64,000 nucleotides of DNA, taken from the NCBI GenBank assembly GCA_006384855.1, contig VCJN01001874.1, forward strand, positions 1 through 64,000, in the 5' to 3' direction. The translations under genes were made by a program, and so were the position numbers. This document shows, one piece after another, positions 30,771 to 41,389 of the stretch. The notes under the pieces are model-generated. The model searched no databases, was not told the origin of the DNA, and saw nothing but the letters and a program-made list of their open reading frames with translations. This stretch comes from Tetraselmis striata. Its lineage: Eukaryota; Chlorophyta; Chlorodendrophyceae; Chlorodendrales; Chlorodendraceae. The stretch's first letter is position 1, and each line of letters begins with the position of its first letter.

Positions 30771-31835
30771 CTGCCACACAGTGAACATGCTCAAATGAAG
30801 CTCCCATCTGGGTGTGTATGTGGCCGGGCTGGGGGGGGGGGGGGGGGGGGGGGGCATTCTGCTATGAGCGGAGCAAAGAGGCCGGCGCAAATGGGAGGCT
30901 GAAAATTTGCAAGTGTATAATTGTGCTGGGCAAGCGACACGTCGGTGGGGACCATGGCTGGCGGCGCTGATGCGCTGGAGGCCAAACGATATGAGAGAAT
31001 GGAAGGGCAAAGAACACAGAGATGAGAATTGGGCGCGTTGTTGGCATCAATGAAGATAGATCCATGCGGATTAGAGGGATATATCCATTGCTGCACGAGG
31101 TTCAGGCGGTTGAAGGGCATCATAACTACGGTGCAATAGTAAGCAATTGCATACTCACCAATTTATGAAGGTGCATTGGCTTTGGTACACAGTATGGGTT
31201 TTGACCCCGTCAGGAATCGGTTTAAAGCCGTTTTATTAGGTGGAAATGTCAGAATATACCACGCGGTCACTGCACGAGTTCACGAATGTTCCGATTTGAT
31301 GCTGAAAACACCATATTTTTCGGACCCGCGAGATCCAAATGTAAGTTAACTAACCGCACGGGGTGGGTAGGCGCAACTCGGCATACAATCGGAAAGAGGC
31401 ACGCGCGTTACGGCACCTGGGGTAATTAAAATGTGTCAGGGTAGTCGCTAGTGCGTCGCAGGTAGGTCGCTGCTCGTAGTTGTACTGGTACGGGAGATCT
31501 ACAATAATGTACCGTATATGGTACTGTACCCGTGGTGCTGCAAGGATACCGCGCAAAACGCACCAGGCACTCGGTGCCCACATGGGATTTCTTTTTTTCG
31601 TCCCCGGGACAGGACTGGCACCAGTGAAACACATGGGGATTTGTGTGGTACATATCCTTACAGGTGCCGCCCTTGTAAATACAAAAAGCCTGACATGTTG
31701 GTGCACGTGTACCACGTGCTGTACAATGTACAGGTACTCAAACTGCCATACATACAAGTAAACGGGTATCAGAAATAATGTCGGCCAATAACAAAATAAA
31801 ATTAAAAAAATAATGCTGTAATAATAAAAATAAAC
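30771..31835. other. Possible intron sequence; no gene recognised
   Basis: Has a 24-G run at 30831-30854, about 60 bp upstream of the acceptor at 30771 on the minus strand. 31238-31410 is a diverged direct copy of 37593-37755 (AAATGTCAGAATA, then GGTCACTGCACG). Confidence 0.5.
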
Positions 31836-33183
31836 CCGTCCACATAAGTACCAGGTACGGGGTTTGGGAATTCGATCCACATGTCCGCGCGCGGCTACAC
31901 TGAGACCGTGCGCGCGTGCATGCGTGTTACTCAGGGTCATACGGCTGGGGGGAAATGCCGTGATAGCGCGATACACCCGATATTGCCACGCGGTAGCCGT
32001 TGCCGTCAACACTTTCATTCAGGCAAAAGCAGGGTTTCTGGCGCTATAGCGCTTCAAAACCACAAATTGCGCCACTCGTGTGCATAAATAGGCATGGGAC
32101 ACCACTGCCCCCGTACTCATACTACATCACCTTTGGTATGATCACTATCCACCATTCACGCAGGGATTTTTTATTAGGTCATTCACGTCCTGGATCAAGC
32201 CCTACGTGTTGATGACGATGGTTTATAGGCAAAATCATGGGCAAAATGCGGCTGTGATCGCTGCACGCACAGGCGGGAGAGGGTTCTCGCGGCCTCCTTG
32301 CCGTAGGGCAAAGGTTGTCTATAGTAGTGCATGGTCGCATGCTAATAGCGCACCATGGTGAGCCCAACGCGACGGCAATGGCTCGCACTTTGATGCATCG
32401 ATGCTGGAGGAAATAATGTTGTGAAAGGGCGGTGTATCTGGCATGGCGGCCGTGGGCATCGCTCAAGGGGGGCATGAGCCAAGTATGAGTGGTCCGTGCA
32501 CGATTATACACAGCACACTGACCCGCCACCGTATGTTAGGTTTCGAGATCCACTTGGCGTAAAGTTTCACGCCAACGTGTTGACCGCACGCCGACACAGA
32601 CGTCACATTTCGACCTATTTTTAATAAAGAAATCGAACAAGTGCACAGGTGACCTCAGAAGACCGTGTCGGAGCTGGATTAACTGTAGTCTTGCTCGCGT
32701 AGATTTTAGTGGTATTGATATGAAAATTGTCTGACGGTTCCTCGCAACACACTGAGCGGTACCACGAGTTTGAGAGTTGCACCACAAGGCAGCAGTTGCA
32801 CCACAAGGCAGCACTGCAGTGGCGATGGTACTACGCCAAATCGTGCACGGGCGCACACCGCTATGGCCCCACCCCAACCAAAAATACCCTAGCCTCTTTG
32901 CTGACATGTTTCCTCGCCCACCCAAGGCCATCCCGCCATGCAATGGTCTATGCATGCGCGGCGAGGCGTGGGCACCAACCCCCATTCTTGTGGGGTACTA
33001 AAAACGCTCAGTGGGGCGCAAATGCCACAGGTCAGGGACAAAGGGCTTGCTTACACCCTATGGTGATATATGCTGTACATAATGTGCAGCATTCCGGGAT
33101 TTCAGGTCATAATCCCTATACTCAGCTGCCCTACTATTCGTAAGCTCGGATTCGGCGAGAATAGGGCCGAGGACTTATGTGGA
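31836..33183. mobile_element. 1.34-kb noncoding TIR element, copy 2
   Basis: Direct copy of 11407-12745, with TCCACATAAGTACC at the start and ACTTATGTGGA at the end. Shared internal landmarks include TACACTGAGACCGTGCGCG, GGCATGGGACACC and CCACTTGGCGTAAAG. Substitutions and indels are frequent, so the two copies are old. Confidence 0.6.
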
Positions 33184-34522
33184 AGGGCGGTGTTACAATG
33201 GTACTAGCAATAGTGATAATATAATAGTAAATAAAATCATGCTCAAACTGCCCTTATCAATACTCGAATGGGCCGACACCCAGACGGGTAGTTGCCTTTT
33301 TCCGCCTACCTGTACGGGTAGTAAGTAGACTGGTAGTAGTCGCTACAGGTATACTTATCGTGGTCAGTGCCGCGGGGTATTTTGATGGCAGTGGTCTAGA
33401 CGTCTAGACGGCGGTCCTACTGCTACGGGTTGGAAATTCCGTCACTGGCCCCTAGCGACTGGTCGCTAATTTGTCTGGCGGGAGAGTATACATATTTACA
33501 TGAGCTAACTGCATCAGAGGGCGATATCAGGAAATAGTCGATCGGCGGGATATAGTCAATCGGCAATTTGCTCGACAACTACAATACGACCGTTAGCGAC
33601 TACCTGTGCTAGTCGCTAACGGTCTACGATCCGCGCTCGCCCGTGTCTGCCCTCGCGTCGTACCTGCCGCCAAGTGTCGTATATAATCAATATATTATAA
33701 ATAATAACCATGTAGATAGTTTATCGTGTATCGCTGTATGTTGTTCGCTAATATACGGGTTCGAGTACCCATACTCGTAATGCTGTTGCCCAGTGGCTCC
33801 AGAAGGTACCTCCGCCGGCTATGTACGAACATATATACTCACTTCTGAGGTTGTATGTCTGAGCGCGTCCCGCGCAATAATACCAATATACGAGTATCCG
33901 TACTGAAGTACAGGATACCGTACCGTCCGGTACATACCGGTTTATGCCCGGATATATTCTGTAGAACGCTGATGACAGTGCGGACTACAGCGAAGCAGGG
34001 CTCTTAACCATATCCGTGTGCCGGGGTTGGCTTATCCATATGCCGTGGTGATTTCCATTGCCCGTACTGGATGTAGTTTCACCTGTACGAGTAAGCATTT
34101 TACTTGGTAGGTAGAAGCCGACCGTGAGTATTCCTTCACGGCGCAAACACGTCGCCCGGCGAAGCGTGCCCTTGGAAGTCGTCCCTGGAAGTCGTAATAA
34201 TAACCGGGAAGACTTGCACTCGTATGGAGAATTTACGTGGCAGATAGTCGCTGCAAGCCGACCGAGAGGCGTTTCCGGGCGCGCAAAGCGCGGCCGATCG
34301 CCGGAAGTCTTGCATGTATGTGCCTGGAAACAACGAGCTCCGGGAGGCATGTATCCCCGTGGGTATCGATGACCGGGCATTCACATATTGTCCATACAAG
34401 CCAATAACCCAACTACTGCGGTCGGCCGAGCCTGTGCCGCAAGTCTCCTACGAACAGGTATTGGGGGATTCAACACTGTAGCGTACCCCGGTTATGTATG
34501 TGTTCAGCCCCAGGTACGAAAA
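33184..34522. other. LINE 3' scrap and short motifs; no gene
   Basis: 33240-33470 matches the LINE 3' region of 21990-22130 (CGAATGGGCCGAC, GGTATTTTGATGGCAGTG). The remainder is rich in GTAC- and TAGCGACTA-type short motifs. Frames at 34124-34399 overlap on both strands with no domain. Confidence 0.5.
33588..33624. repeat. Perfect 15-bp inverted repeat hairpin
   Basis: GACCGTTAGCGACTA at 33588-33602 and its exact complement at 33610-33624, with a 7-base loop CCTGTGC. Confidence 0.9.
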
Positions 34523-35123
34523 TGTCCTGTGTGCACACAGGTCGCCCTGTGTATACACAGGTCATATTTTTAATTGACATGTGTACACACACGTCATTAT
34601 TTTGCCTGTGTATACACATGCCGATACCGTAATGACCTGCGTGTACACGGGTCATGTTTACTTTGACCCGTGTACACACATGGCACTTTTTATGACCCGT
34701 GTACAAACAGGTCAAAGTGATCATGACCCGTGTACACAGAGGTCATTACGGTATCGACCTCTGTATACACGGGTCACCAATGATACCTTAAGCCCGACAC
34801 CTTGTTTGCACATGGGGCATCTGTGAAAAAATGGTATGGGTGAAAACATATACTTGGGTCATATGTCATATGACATGTGTTCAAACAAGGCAGCAATGTT
34901 CGCACTTGGGTCATTTTCCATGACCTGTGTGTACAAAGGGCGATTTCAAGTGACCTGTGTATACACCGGTCATGGTCAAAATGACATGTGTGCACACAGG
35001 TCAATGCAAGTGACCTTTGTGTACATAGGGCATACAAGGTAATGCCCTGTGTATAAACAGGGCACCTAAATTCCTTGTGTATACACATGGCGTTTTGACC
35101 ATGACCTGTGTAGACACAGGGCA
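34523..35123. repeat. Array of about 18 imperfect 22-bp palindromes
   Basis: Each unit is a dyad of the form TGACCYGTGTA / TACACRGGTCA with a few changes. Starts are near 34523, 34544, 34575, 34603, 34633, 34664, 34693, 34724, 34755, 34799, 34871, 34921, 34951, 34982, 35011, 35043, 35071 and 35102, plus weaker copies near 34840. Most start-to-start distances are 28-32 bp. Spacers are short (about 8-9 bp), AT-rich and differ from each other. Some are mirror images: GATACCGTAA near 34623 against TTACGGTATC near 34746. No coding role is evident. Confidence 0.85.
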
Positions 35124-35602
35124 TTTTCGTACCTGGGTCTTAACATATACAGCGCGCTCGCCTCCGGTTGAAACTCGCGGTATTATAGTACAGTAGGACT
35201 AGCGTAGCGACAGCAGTATCCTTGGCGCCCGCCAGGCGCGCGCGCCACTAAATGGCGGCGCGGGCGCTGCGGCGGGCCACTCACTTCCTTTAACCTCACC
35301 GCATCCTCCTGCCCCTCCCGCTCGGCTGCCCCTCGTCGGGGGCCCACGCCCGTGCCATGCACACGGGCTATAAGAGGTTATGATGCCCTCCTAGCCTCAC
35401 AACGTCGCTTCCTACTGTGTGCTCCGTCTCGTTGCGCCGCGCCTGCCTGCACGGCGCGCCCTCCCGGCCATGTCGCCCCGACGCGGACATGTATTGAGAA
35501 ATTACGAGCAAGTATACGCAAGTACCGCGGTACATGTACTATTTTGTCGATGTATGGTTTCAACCGGAAGATATGTTCATAATATCAAGTTAGATATAAA
35601 TC

Positions 35603-35667
<65 letters not shown>

Positions 35668-35714
35668 GTGTGTATGGATTTAAATATCTATATTTGGATT
35701 TTAACATATATAAA
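35124..35714. other. No gene recognised
   Basis: GC-rich to about 35500, then a microsatellite. Frames at 35352-35582 lack motifs. Confidence 0.5.
35605..35674 (+). repeat. (CA)n(TA)n microsatellite
   Basis: About 22 CA units followed by TA units and a short TG stretch, 40 bp upstream of the element at 35715. Confidence 0.95.
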
Positions 35715-37030
35715 CAGTGACACTACCTCTATAGTGAATACCTCTATAGTGAACCTACCCCTGTAGTAAACGGGGGGGGGGGGGACGCTTAACACCGTGT
35801 TAGCTACCTCTATAGTGAACACACTGCTATAGTGAACCTACCCCTATAGTAAACGGGGGGGGGGGGGGGGGTCCCGAATGGGGGTTCCCTACCTCTATAG
35901 TGAACCTCCAGTACTTTACTCGCTGTAAAATAGAGCGCCGGCTGCGGTGGCGGCGTGCGCAGGGGCTCTATAGTGTACTGCAGTGTCACAGTGTTATTGG
36001 CGGCATATATTGTATATTCGTTGCATGCACAATCGGTGATGCCATCACAGCAACGCAGGCCTCGCCGCCATGGCGGAACCCGCTCAGCGCTGCTGCTATG
36101 GCATGCACTGCGTAGTTGCCGCCAGGGGAGAGCCCGGCGGGCCAGAGCTGAAAGAGTGTGGTGTAGCGGGTTGCACCGCATTGTCGCACCACGTGTGCCA
36201 GGGGGAGTATGAGGCCAAGTTTCCCGAGAAATACAGTGACGTGCCAATGGCCCACCTGTGCATCTTTTGCCTAGCAAGATCGGCAAAGGGCCATGGGCTC
36301 TTATTTCACCGCTGTAGGAAGGGTGCAGCCCACATATGACAACCCCCATCCCTCTCATGGCTGGGGTGCTGTTTGATGTATTGCAAGAAACGATTCCCAC
36401 GTGTCTAAAGGTCAATCGCTCGCCCCGCCACAACGATAACCGTCTGACACTACCCCTATAGTGAAAACCCTACCCCTACAGTGAACATAAATCGCATAAT
36501 ATAGTATTGTTTTGTATTTGCACATATAGCTCTAGCGACTACCTGAACCGGGTACCTATATAGCACTACCTGCGCCCTATATCGACGACTGCGGAGTATC
36601 GACGACGATGGGCGCGTCCGCCGACACCGAGGGGTCCCACCGCCGAGGATCGTTCCCTACCGCCCATAGGCGTCATCTAAGCCCACTACCCGCCGCGGTC
36701 CACGCGCTATATATAAAACTATATATTTATATATATATAGAGCAGGTACGGGTAAATAAGGACTTATCTGTACAGGTACTGGTATATGTGTCTCCATACC
36801 TCTGCCCGTGCGCGCGCATGGCTCGATCGTCGCACCCTCGATTCCGCTGAGCTGGGACTCCTTTAGTCGGCGCTGCTTTGCCGACTACCCCTACAGTGAA
36901 CACATTCACTGCAGAGGTAGGCTGCCGGAAGGCTATAGTGAATACCTCCATAGTGAACCTACCTCTATAGTGAACGAGGGGGGGGGGGGGGGGGGGGGAC
37001 CGAATATTCACTATAGAGGTAGTGTCACTG
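35715..37030. mobile_element. 1.3-kb TIR element with CTATAGTGAA subterminal repeats
   Basis: Ends are inverted repeats starting CAGTGACACTACCTCTATAG (35715 onward, and its complement ending at 37030), flanked by TAAA at 35711-35714 and 37031-37034. The TACCTCTATAGTGAA motif or close variants recur just inside both ends and near 36455-36485. Long G runs interrupt these blocks at 35772-35784, 35855-35871 and 36978-36998. One small Cys/His-rich ORF is inside. The CACTA near the tip recalls EnSpm elements, but the 4-bp duplication and size do not settle the superfamily. Confidence 0.65.
36070..36339 (+). CDS. Cys/His-rich 89-residue protein of the TIR element
   Basis: ATG to stop, 89 residues: MAEPAQRCCYGMHC, then ECGVAGCTALSHHVCQGEYE, then HLCIFCLARSAKG and FHRC. 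The spacing of Cys and His (C-x4-C, C-x4-C, HH-x-C, C-x2-C) suggests one or two structural zinc sites. The protein ends shortly after, so it may be the first exon of a longer partner-type protein or a stand-alone fragment. Two other transposon-borne genes in the window (7773-9173 and 24080-26169) also carry Cys/His clusters, but I cannot show homology. Function unknown. Confidence 0.5.
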   Translation: MAEPAQRCCYGMHCVVAARGEPGGPELKECGVAGCTALSHHVCQGEYEAKFPEKYSDVPMAHLCIFCLARSAKGHGLLFHRCRKGAAHI

Positions 37031-40000
37031 TAAATAGATAAAGAATCTATATTCATACCTACAAATTAATGTCTTCATACCTATACATAAACGTAAATGT
37101 ACATATAGAGATATATATATACACATATATACATATAAACATAGAAATAAATAAATATATACATATGAACACATATAGATACATACATGTATTTATAAGT
37201 TTTAAGCCCGACGACGTCCGGGCACACCACAGCAACTCGAGGCGGGAGTTGACCTCAGCAACGCGACGGCGGAGTGGCCTAGCCGCGTGGCCGTGGCCGG
37301 CGGAGCGCAGCGCTGGAGCCGGCGGCAACTACGTGATCACTGGTTTCTCCGGCCGCACAAGCCGTCGCTTATGCATGTGTGTAAACCACTGTATCACTTG
37401 CGTGGTGTTCTGTACCACTGATGCAAATTTAGTACATGTATTGCAACGTAGCCACGTGGCCTACAGATGCCCCGCCGTTAGCGTAATTAGCGTACCTTAT
37501 GCGGGTTGGTCAGGATCGGACATTCCTAGATGTTGGGCCAAGACAGCCTGTTAAGACGAGAACTTGACTCACTTGTAACAAATTTCAAATAGCTGGAAAT
37601 GTCAGAATACACCACAAGGTCACTGCACGGATTCGCGACGAATTCTCAAATTCATTGTAATAAAACACTTCATATGTATTTGGATCCTCGACCAAATTAA
37701 ACGGCACGGGGCTGGGTCCACAACACGGCATACAATTGGACAGTCACGTGCCATATATGTACAGAATCCGCGCGGGGTGCGTAGGTAGGGATCCTCGACC
37801 TAGCTTCATATTTGTATCCTTGCACCGGTACGCGAGATGAATAAAAGGGGTCGATCCATTATCAACCCTACTAGTACAGGCGTCAAAAGTAGTAAACGTG
37901 TGGGTCAATCCGTGCGCAGCAGGCTGCAAGCCACATGTCGCCAAATAGTGTTGCCATGTGGGCATATATCCTCATGTTCCTCGAGCTAACCGCCTCTATA
38001 GTAGCCGCACAATGAATGCGATGGCATATTAATGGTGGACACACACGCATTTACCTTTAGCATTGGTGAAATGCCACATATTGCCACATGTAAATGGATC
38101 ACATGGCATGTACGCGGTGTGCATCTAGGGTTATCTAGGGTACTTATTTGCCCTAATCAAAAAACATGCGGGGTGATGTCGCGGCTATCTTGCGTCGCAA
38201 GCCCATGACCGCGCTCGACGTGTTTGCGCTTCAAAATCAGCGATACCCGCTAGTGCGCTAGTGCGCGCCGAAAAACAACGGAATTGACAGGCACCAATAA
38301 ATTCCGCAAAAAATGCAATATAAGCGCCCAGAAAAGAAGGCCATGTTGTGGCTGTAAACTGTGTGCGCAGTACTTAGTCGCACCCGCACCCATGCCCGCT
38401 TAGTCTGCGCACCAGGTTCGCGCGCGGCGGGCCCGCCTCACTGCGACGGCGAACAGAACGTGCGCACAGGCATGCGTGCATATGCGAAGAGCGCCGTTTA
38501 GACCTCTCAGAAAGCGCCACTCACGCAGCAGCCCAAAAGTAGCAATGGCGATTTGTTTTGTTGCATATTCCCGGTGCCTGTTAATATCTTTTGTCGTGCA
38601 AGCACCCATGTTGGCGCACCCCAAACCTATTTGCACTGCCCGAAACCTCGACAGCACCGCAATAGCTTGAAGCTAGGGCCCATTTGAAACCATACGACGA
38701 GGGTACTGATATGGCGGACGTGGCCTTGAGCGGGCTGGGTTGGTCATACTATGGGCCCGAGGTCGGGTTGGTCCTGCGTAGGTAAAAACCACTTTCGAAA
38801 CCCCGCTTTCGTGGCGCGGCAGGCAAGCCGGCAACACGGCGATCACGGCCCATCTGCTGGCCCCATGACCACCAAAAAACTGTTGTGATACACAGAGTAG
38901 GCCCTTGAGACGATAGAGGCCCCGCGGCAAGCCGACCCTATGCTAAAGTGGCCCCCGGCGCCCGCGATGATTCAATCGCCGGCCAGCGCATGGCGGGACG
39001 CGCGGCCCGTTTGTCAGCGTGGATTACGAGGTCGCGCAATTGGCGGACCACCGCTTGACCCCTATGTACCGGCACATCTATGGGCGGCCACCGGGAACCA
39101 GTGCCTGACCCCGATGGTCGTAGCACCTGCCCGAGGCCCTAAGGAAAAGCCCGGGCTGCTGGATACCATTTGTGCGACAGTTGCAGCTCAGCAGCCCCAG
39201 GCGTGTCCCAACATAAGTCGAGTACGACAATAGTGGTACCCAACGACTGCCAAACTACTCTACTGCCGGCATGTAGCGCTGCCTTGCCGCAGCGTGGAAG
39301 CGCAGATAACGAAGCAGCCACCAAGAACAACGATGAAGACGACCGAGTCAGCCGCGGAGGCGTGGCGGAGGGCGGGTGCCGAGCACAAGCATGTACGAGC
39401 ACAAGCGAGTACATAGCGATCCTAGGCACGTCAAGCGACCGCCCAACTGGCCAACTACCTGCCCAAACCGCTGCCTCGCCGAATCGTGGAAGCGCAGATA
39501 CGAGGATAACCCACAAGAACGACCGGTAAGACGACTGACCAGACGCCCGAGCCAGCTGTGGAGGCGCGGCGCGCGCATGAAGGGAGCATACGCCCCCGCG
39601 CTCGTCGGCGGAAAGCCCAAACCCGCTAGAGACCTCCGAATTACCAATTGGAAAACACCTATGTGTATTGAGACCGTTTTCTTAACCGTGACACCAGTTG
39701 TCGGCTAGTCCGATGGTCGTCGGCCGATCCGATGACAGCGATTCAACTGCCCATGCGGCCATTCTGGTGGCGCTGCGGATCGCGAGGGGGCGAAGCTTGA
39801 AGGCTGGCGGCTTCACCCCAAAGATCGCGGATGCGAAAGCGGCAAGGCGACGCAGCAAGCGAAGCGGACGGCCACGAAGCAAGACGACAGAGGGGGGAGC
39901 CATGGGCCCAGGCGCAGGCGTAGTAAGGAGGCATAGATTTCGAACGGCTGACCCCGCCATCGCAGCGGCGGTTGGGTGCCCCACGGCTGGAGGAGGCGGC

Positions 40001-41389
40001 CATACAGTTGAGGCGGCGGCGCGGCCTGCCCGTGCAGGGCGGCATCGCTTCTTGTCCCGGTACGAGTACGCGCGGCGGCGCGGTCGATCGACGGAGCAGG
40101 CGCATCAGTCACGGCGCGGAGGTCCAGATTTAGTGCCTGGGTACCGACGATGAAATAACATATATACTATGCCAAAAAGTATATATATATGTCGCTGCAC
40201 TGCCAGATGCTGGGATGCGGGGGCGGGGGAATGGGATCCTCCCATGCTATTCGGGTTGAGGGGCGGTGCCCCTCACAACGTCTCTACACAAACCGGTGGA
40301 TGGGTGCCTGGGGTTGGAACAAGTGCTCTAGGAGGGGCTGAGCCCACGAGGAATCAATATGCTGCCAGCTGCTAGGAGGGGGAATTAGGAACTTGGCCTT
40401 CAGAGGGCTGCACGCTACGCGCTTTAATTAGTGGACCCTATGCGGGTTTGTGCAGCCGGGCTGTAAGATAGCTGGCATGTTTAGCATCAAAGACCAAGCA
40501 GAAATAAAGTTGCAAGAACTTTCAAATTTCAAATAGTGGTACCCAAGACATGAGATATTTTACGGGTACCGAACGGGTCGCTCTTCCGCGTGGGACACCG
40601 ATTTGAATAAGTCGTTGAGCTGTTAAATGCCCGTTCACTAATTTTGTCGCCTGTAGTACAGATTCATCACGGTGCACTTGAGGGTACAATCACGAGCGAT
40701 ATCCGAGGAAAACTGCCGCCTGCTGCCGGCCCTATGTACCATGCAGTACGAACAACCGCCGTATTGTGACATCAACGCGCTCCCGGAGTGCTTACGTAGA
40801 CGCACCGGACATACAATGCTCCCATAATGTGAAATTGTATATAGTAGCGACCATAATGAACGTCTGATGATAGGGTCGTTTCGTCCGTATATTGCAAATC
40901 AAGTGTACTACTGCAGTACCCGTAAGTGCATAATGGTGATAGGGTTTCATAATTTACAAGCAGCAAGTACCCTGTACAGTGTAGGGACGTGGCTTTTGAT
41001 AGTCGTGCTTTATCAAAAGCGCGGAGGGTCTGCTAAAGCGCGGAGGATCAGTGGATGACGTACTGCGAGAGTGTAGTATATATGTTGTGAGAACATATCT
41101 CCGCCTCAAACACAGTAGACAGCTCCCGGTACCGTAAGTGTACCCTTGTTCGCTGACATGTAGTGTATGTACACAATATAATTATACGGGTACGTTCAGG
41201 TATGGTACCTAACTGGACGTGCCCGTAAATTATCCATGAAAGTCGATGTGATTACGCCTTAATCCGGCGACGATATCATGGTCGCCGCGAATATGATGAG
41301 TACCCGTATCACAGTACTGTAGTATCGCATAACGATGAACATATGAGGACGGCTGGTTGAATAAACAGGATCTTAACCTGTTTTTTTTT
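37031..41389. other. Repeat-rich, no convincing gene
   Basis: 37080-37190 is AT-rich ATAC/ATAT sequence. 37593-37755 is a dispersed repeat (see 31238). 38940-40150 is GC-rich with overlapping open frames on both strands and a diverged direct duplication (39290-39345 against 39477-39530, GTGGAAGCGCAGATA). No domain was recognised in any frame. Confidence 0.5.

Noticed and set aside
34523..35123. CRISPR array
   Set aside because: Repeats are themselves full palindromes of about 22 bp, spacers are only 8-9 bp and AT-rich, some spacers are mirror copies, and the genome is eukaryotic with no cas genes.
34470..35124. Open frames on both strands with repeated CVYTGH-like peptides
   Set aside because: Openness follows from the palindromic array, which gives similar peptides on both strands. 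The period is not a constant multiple of three.
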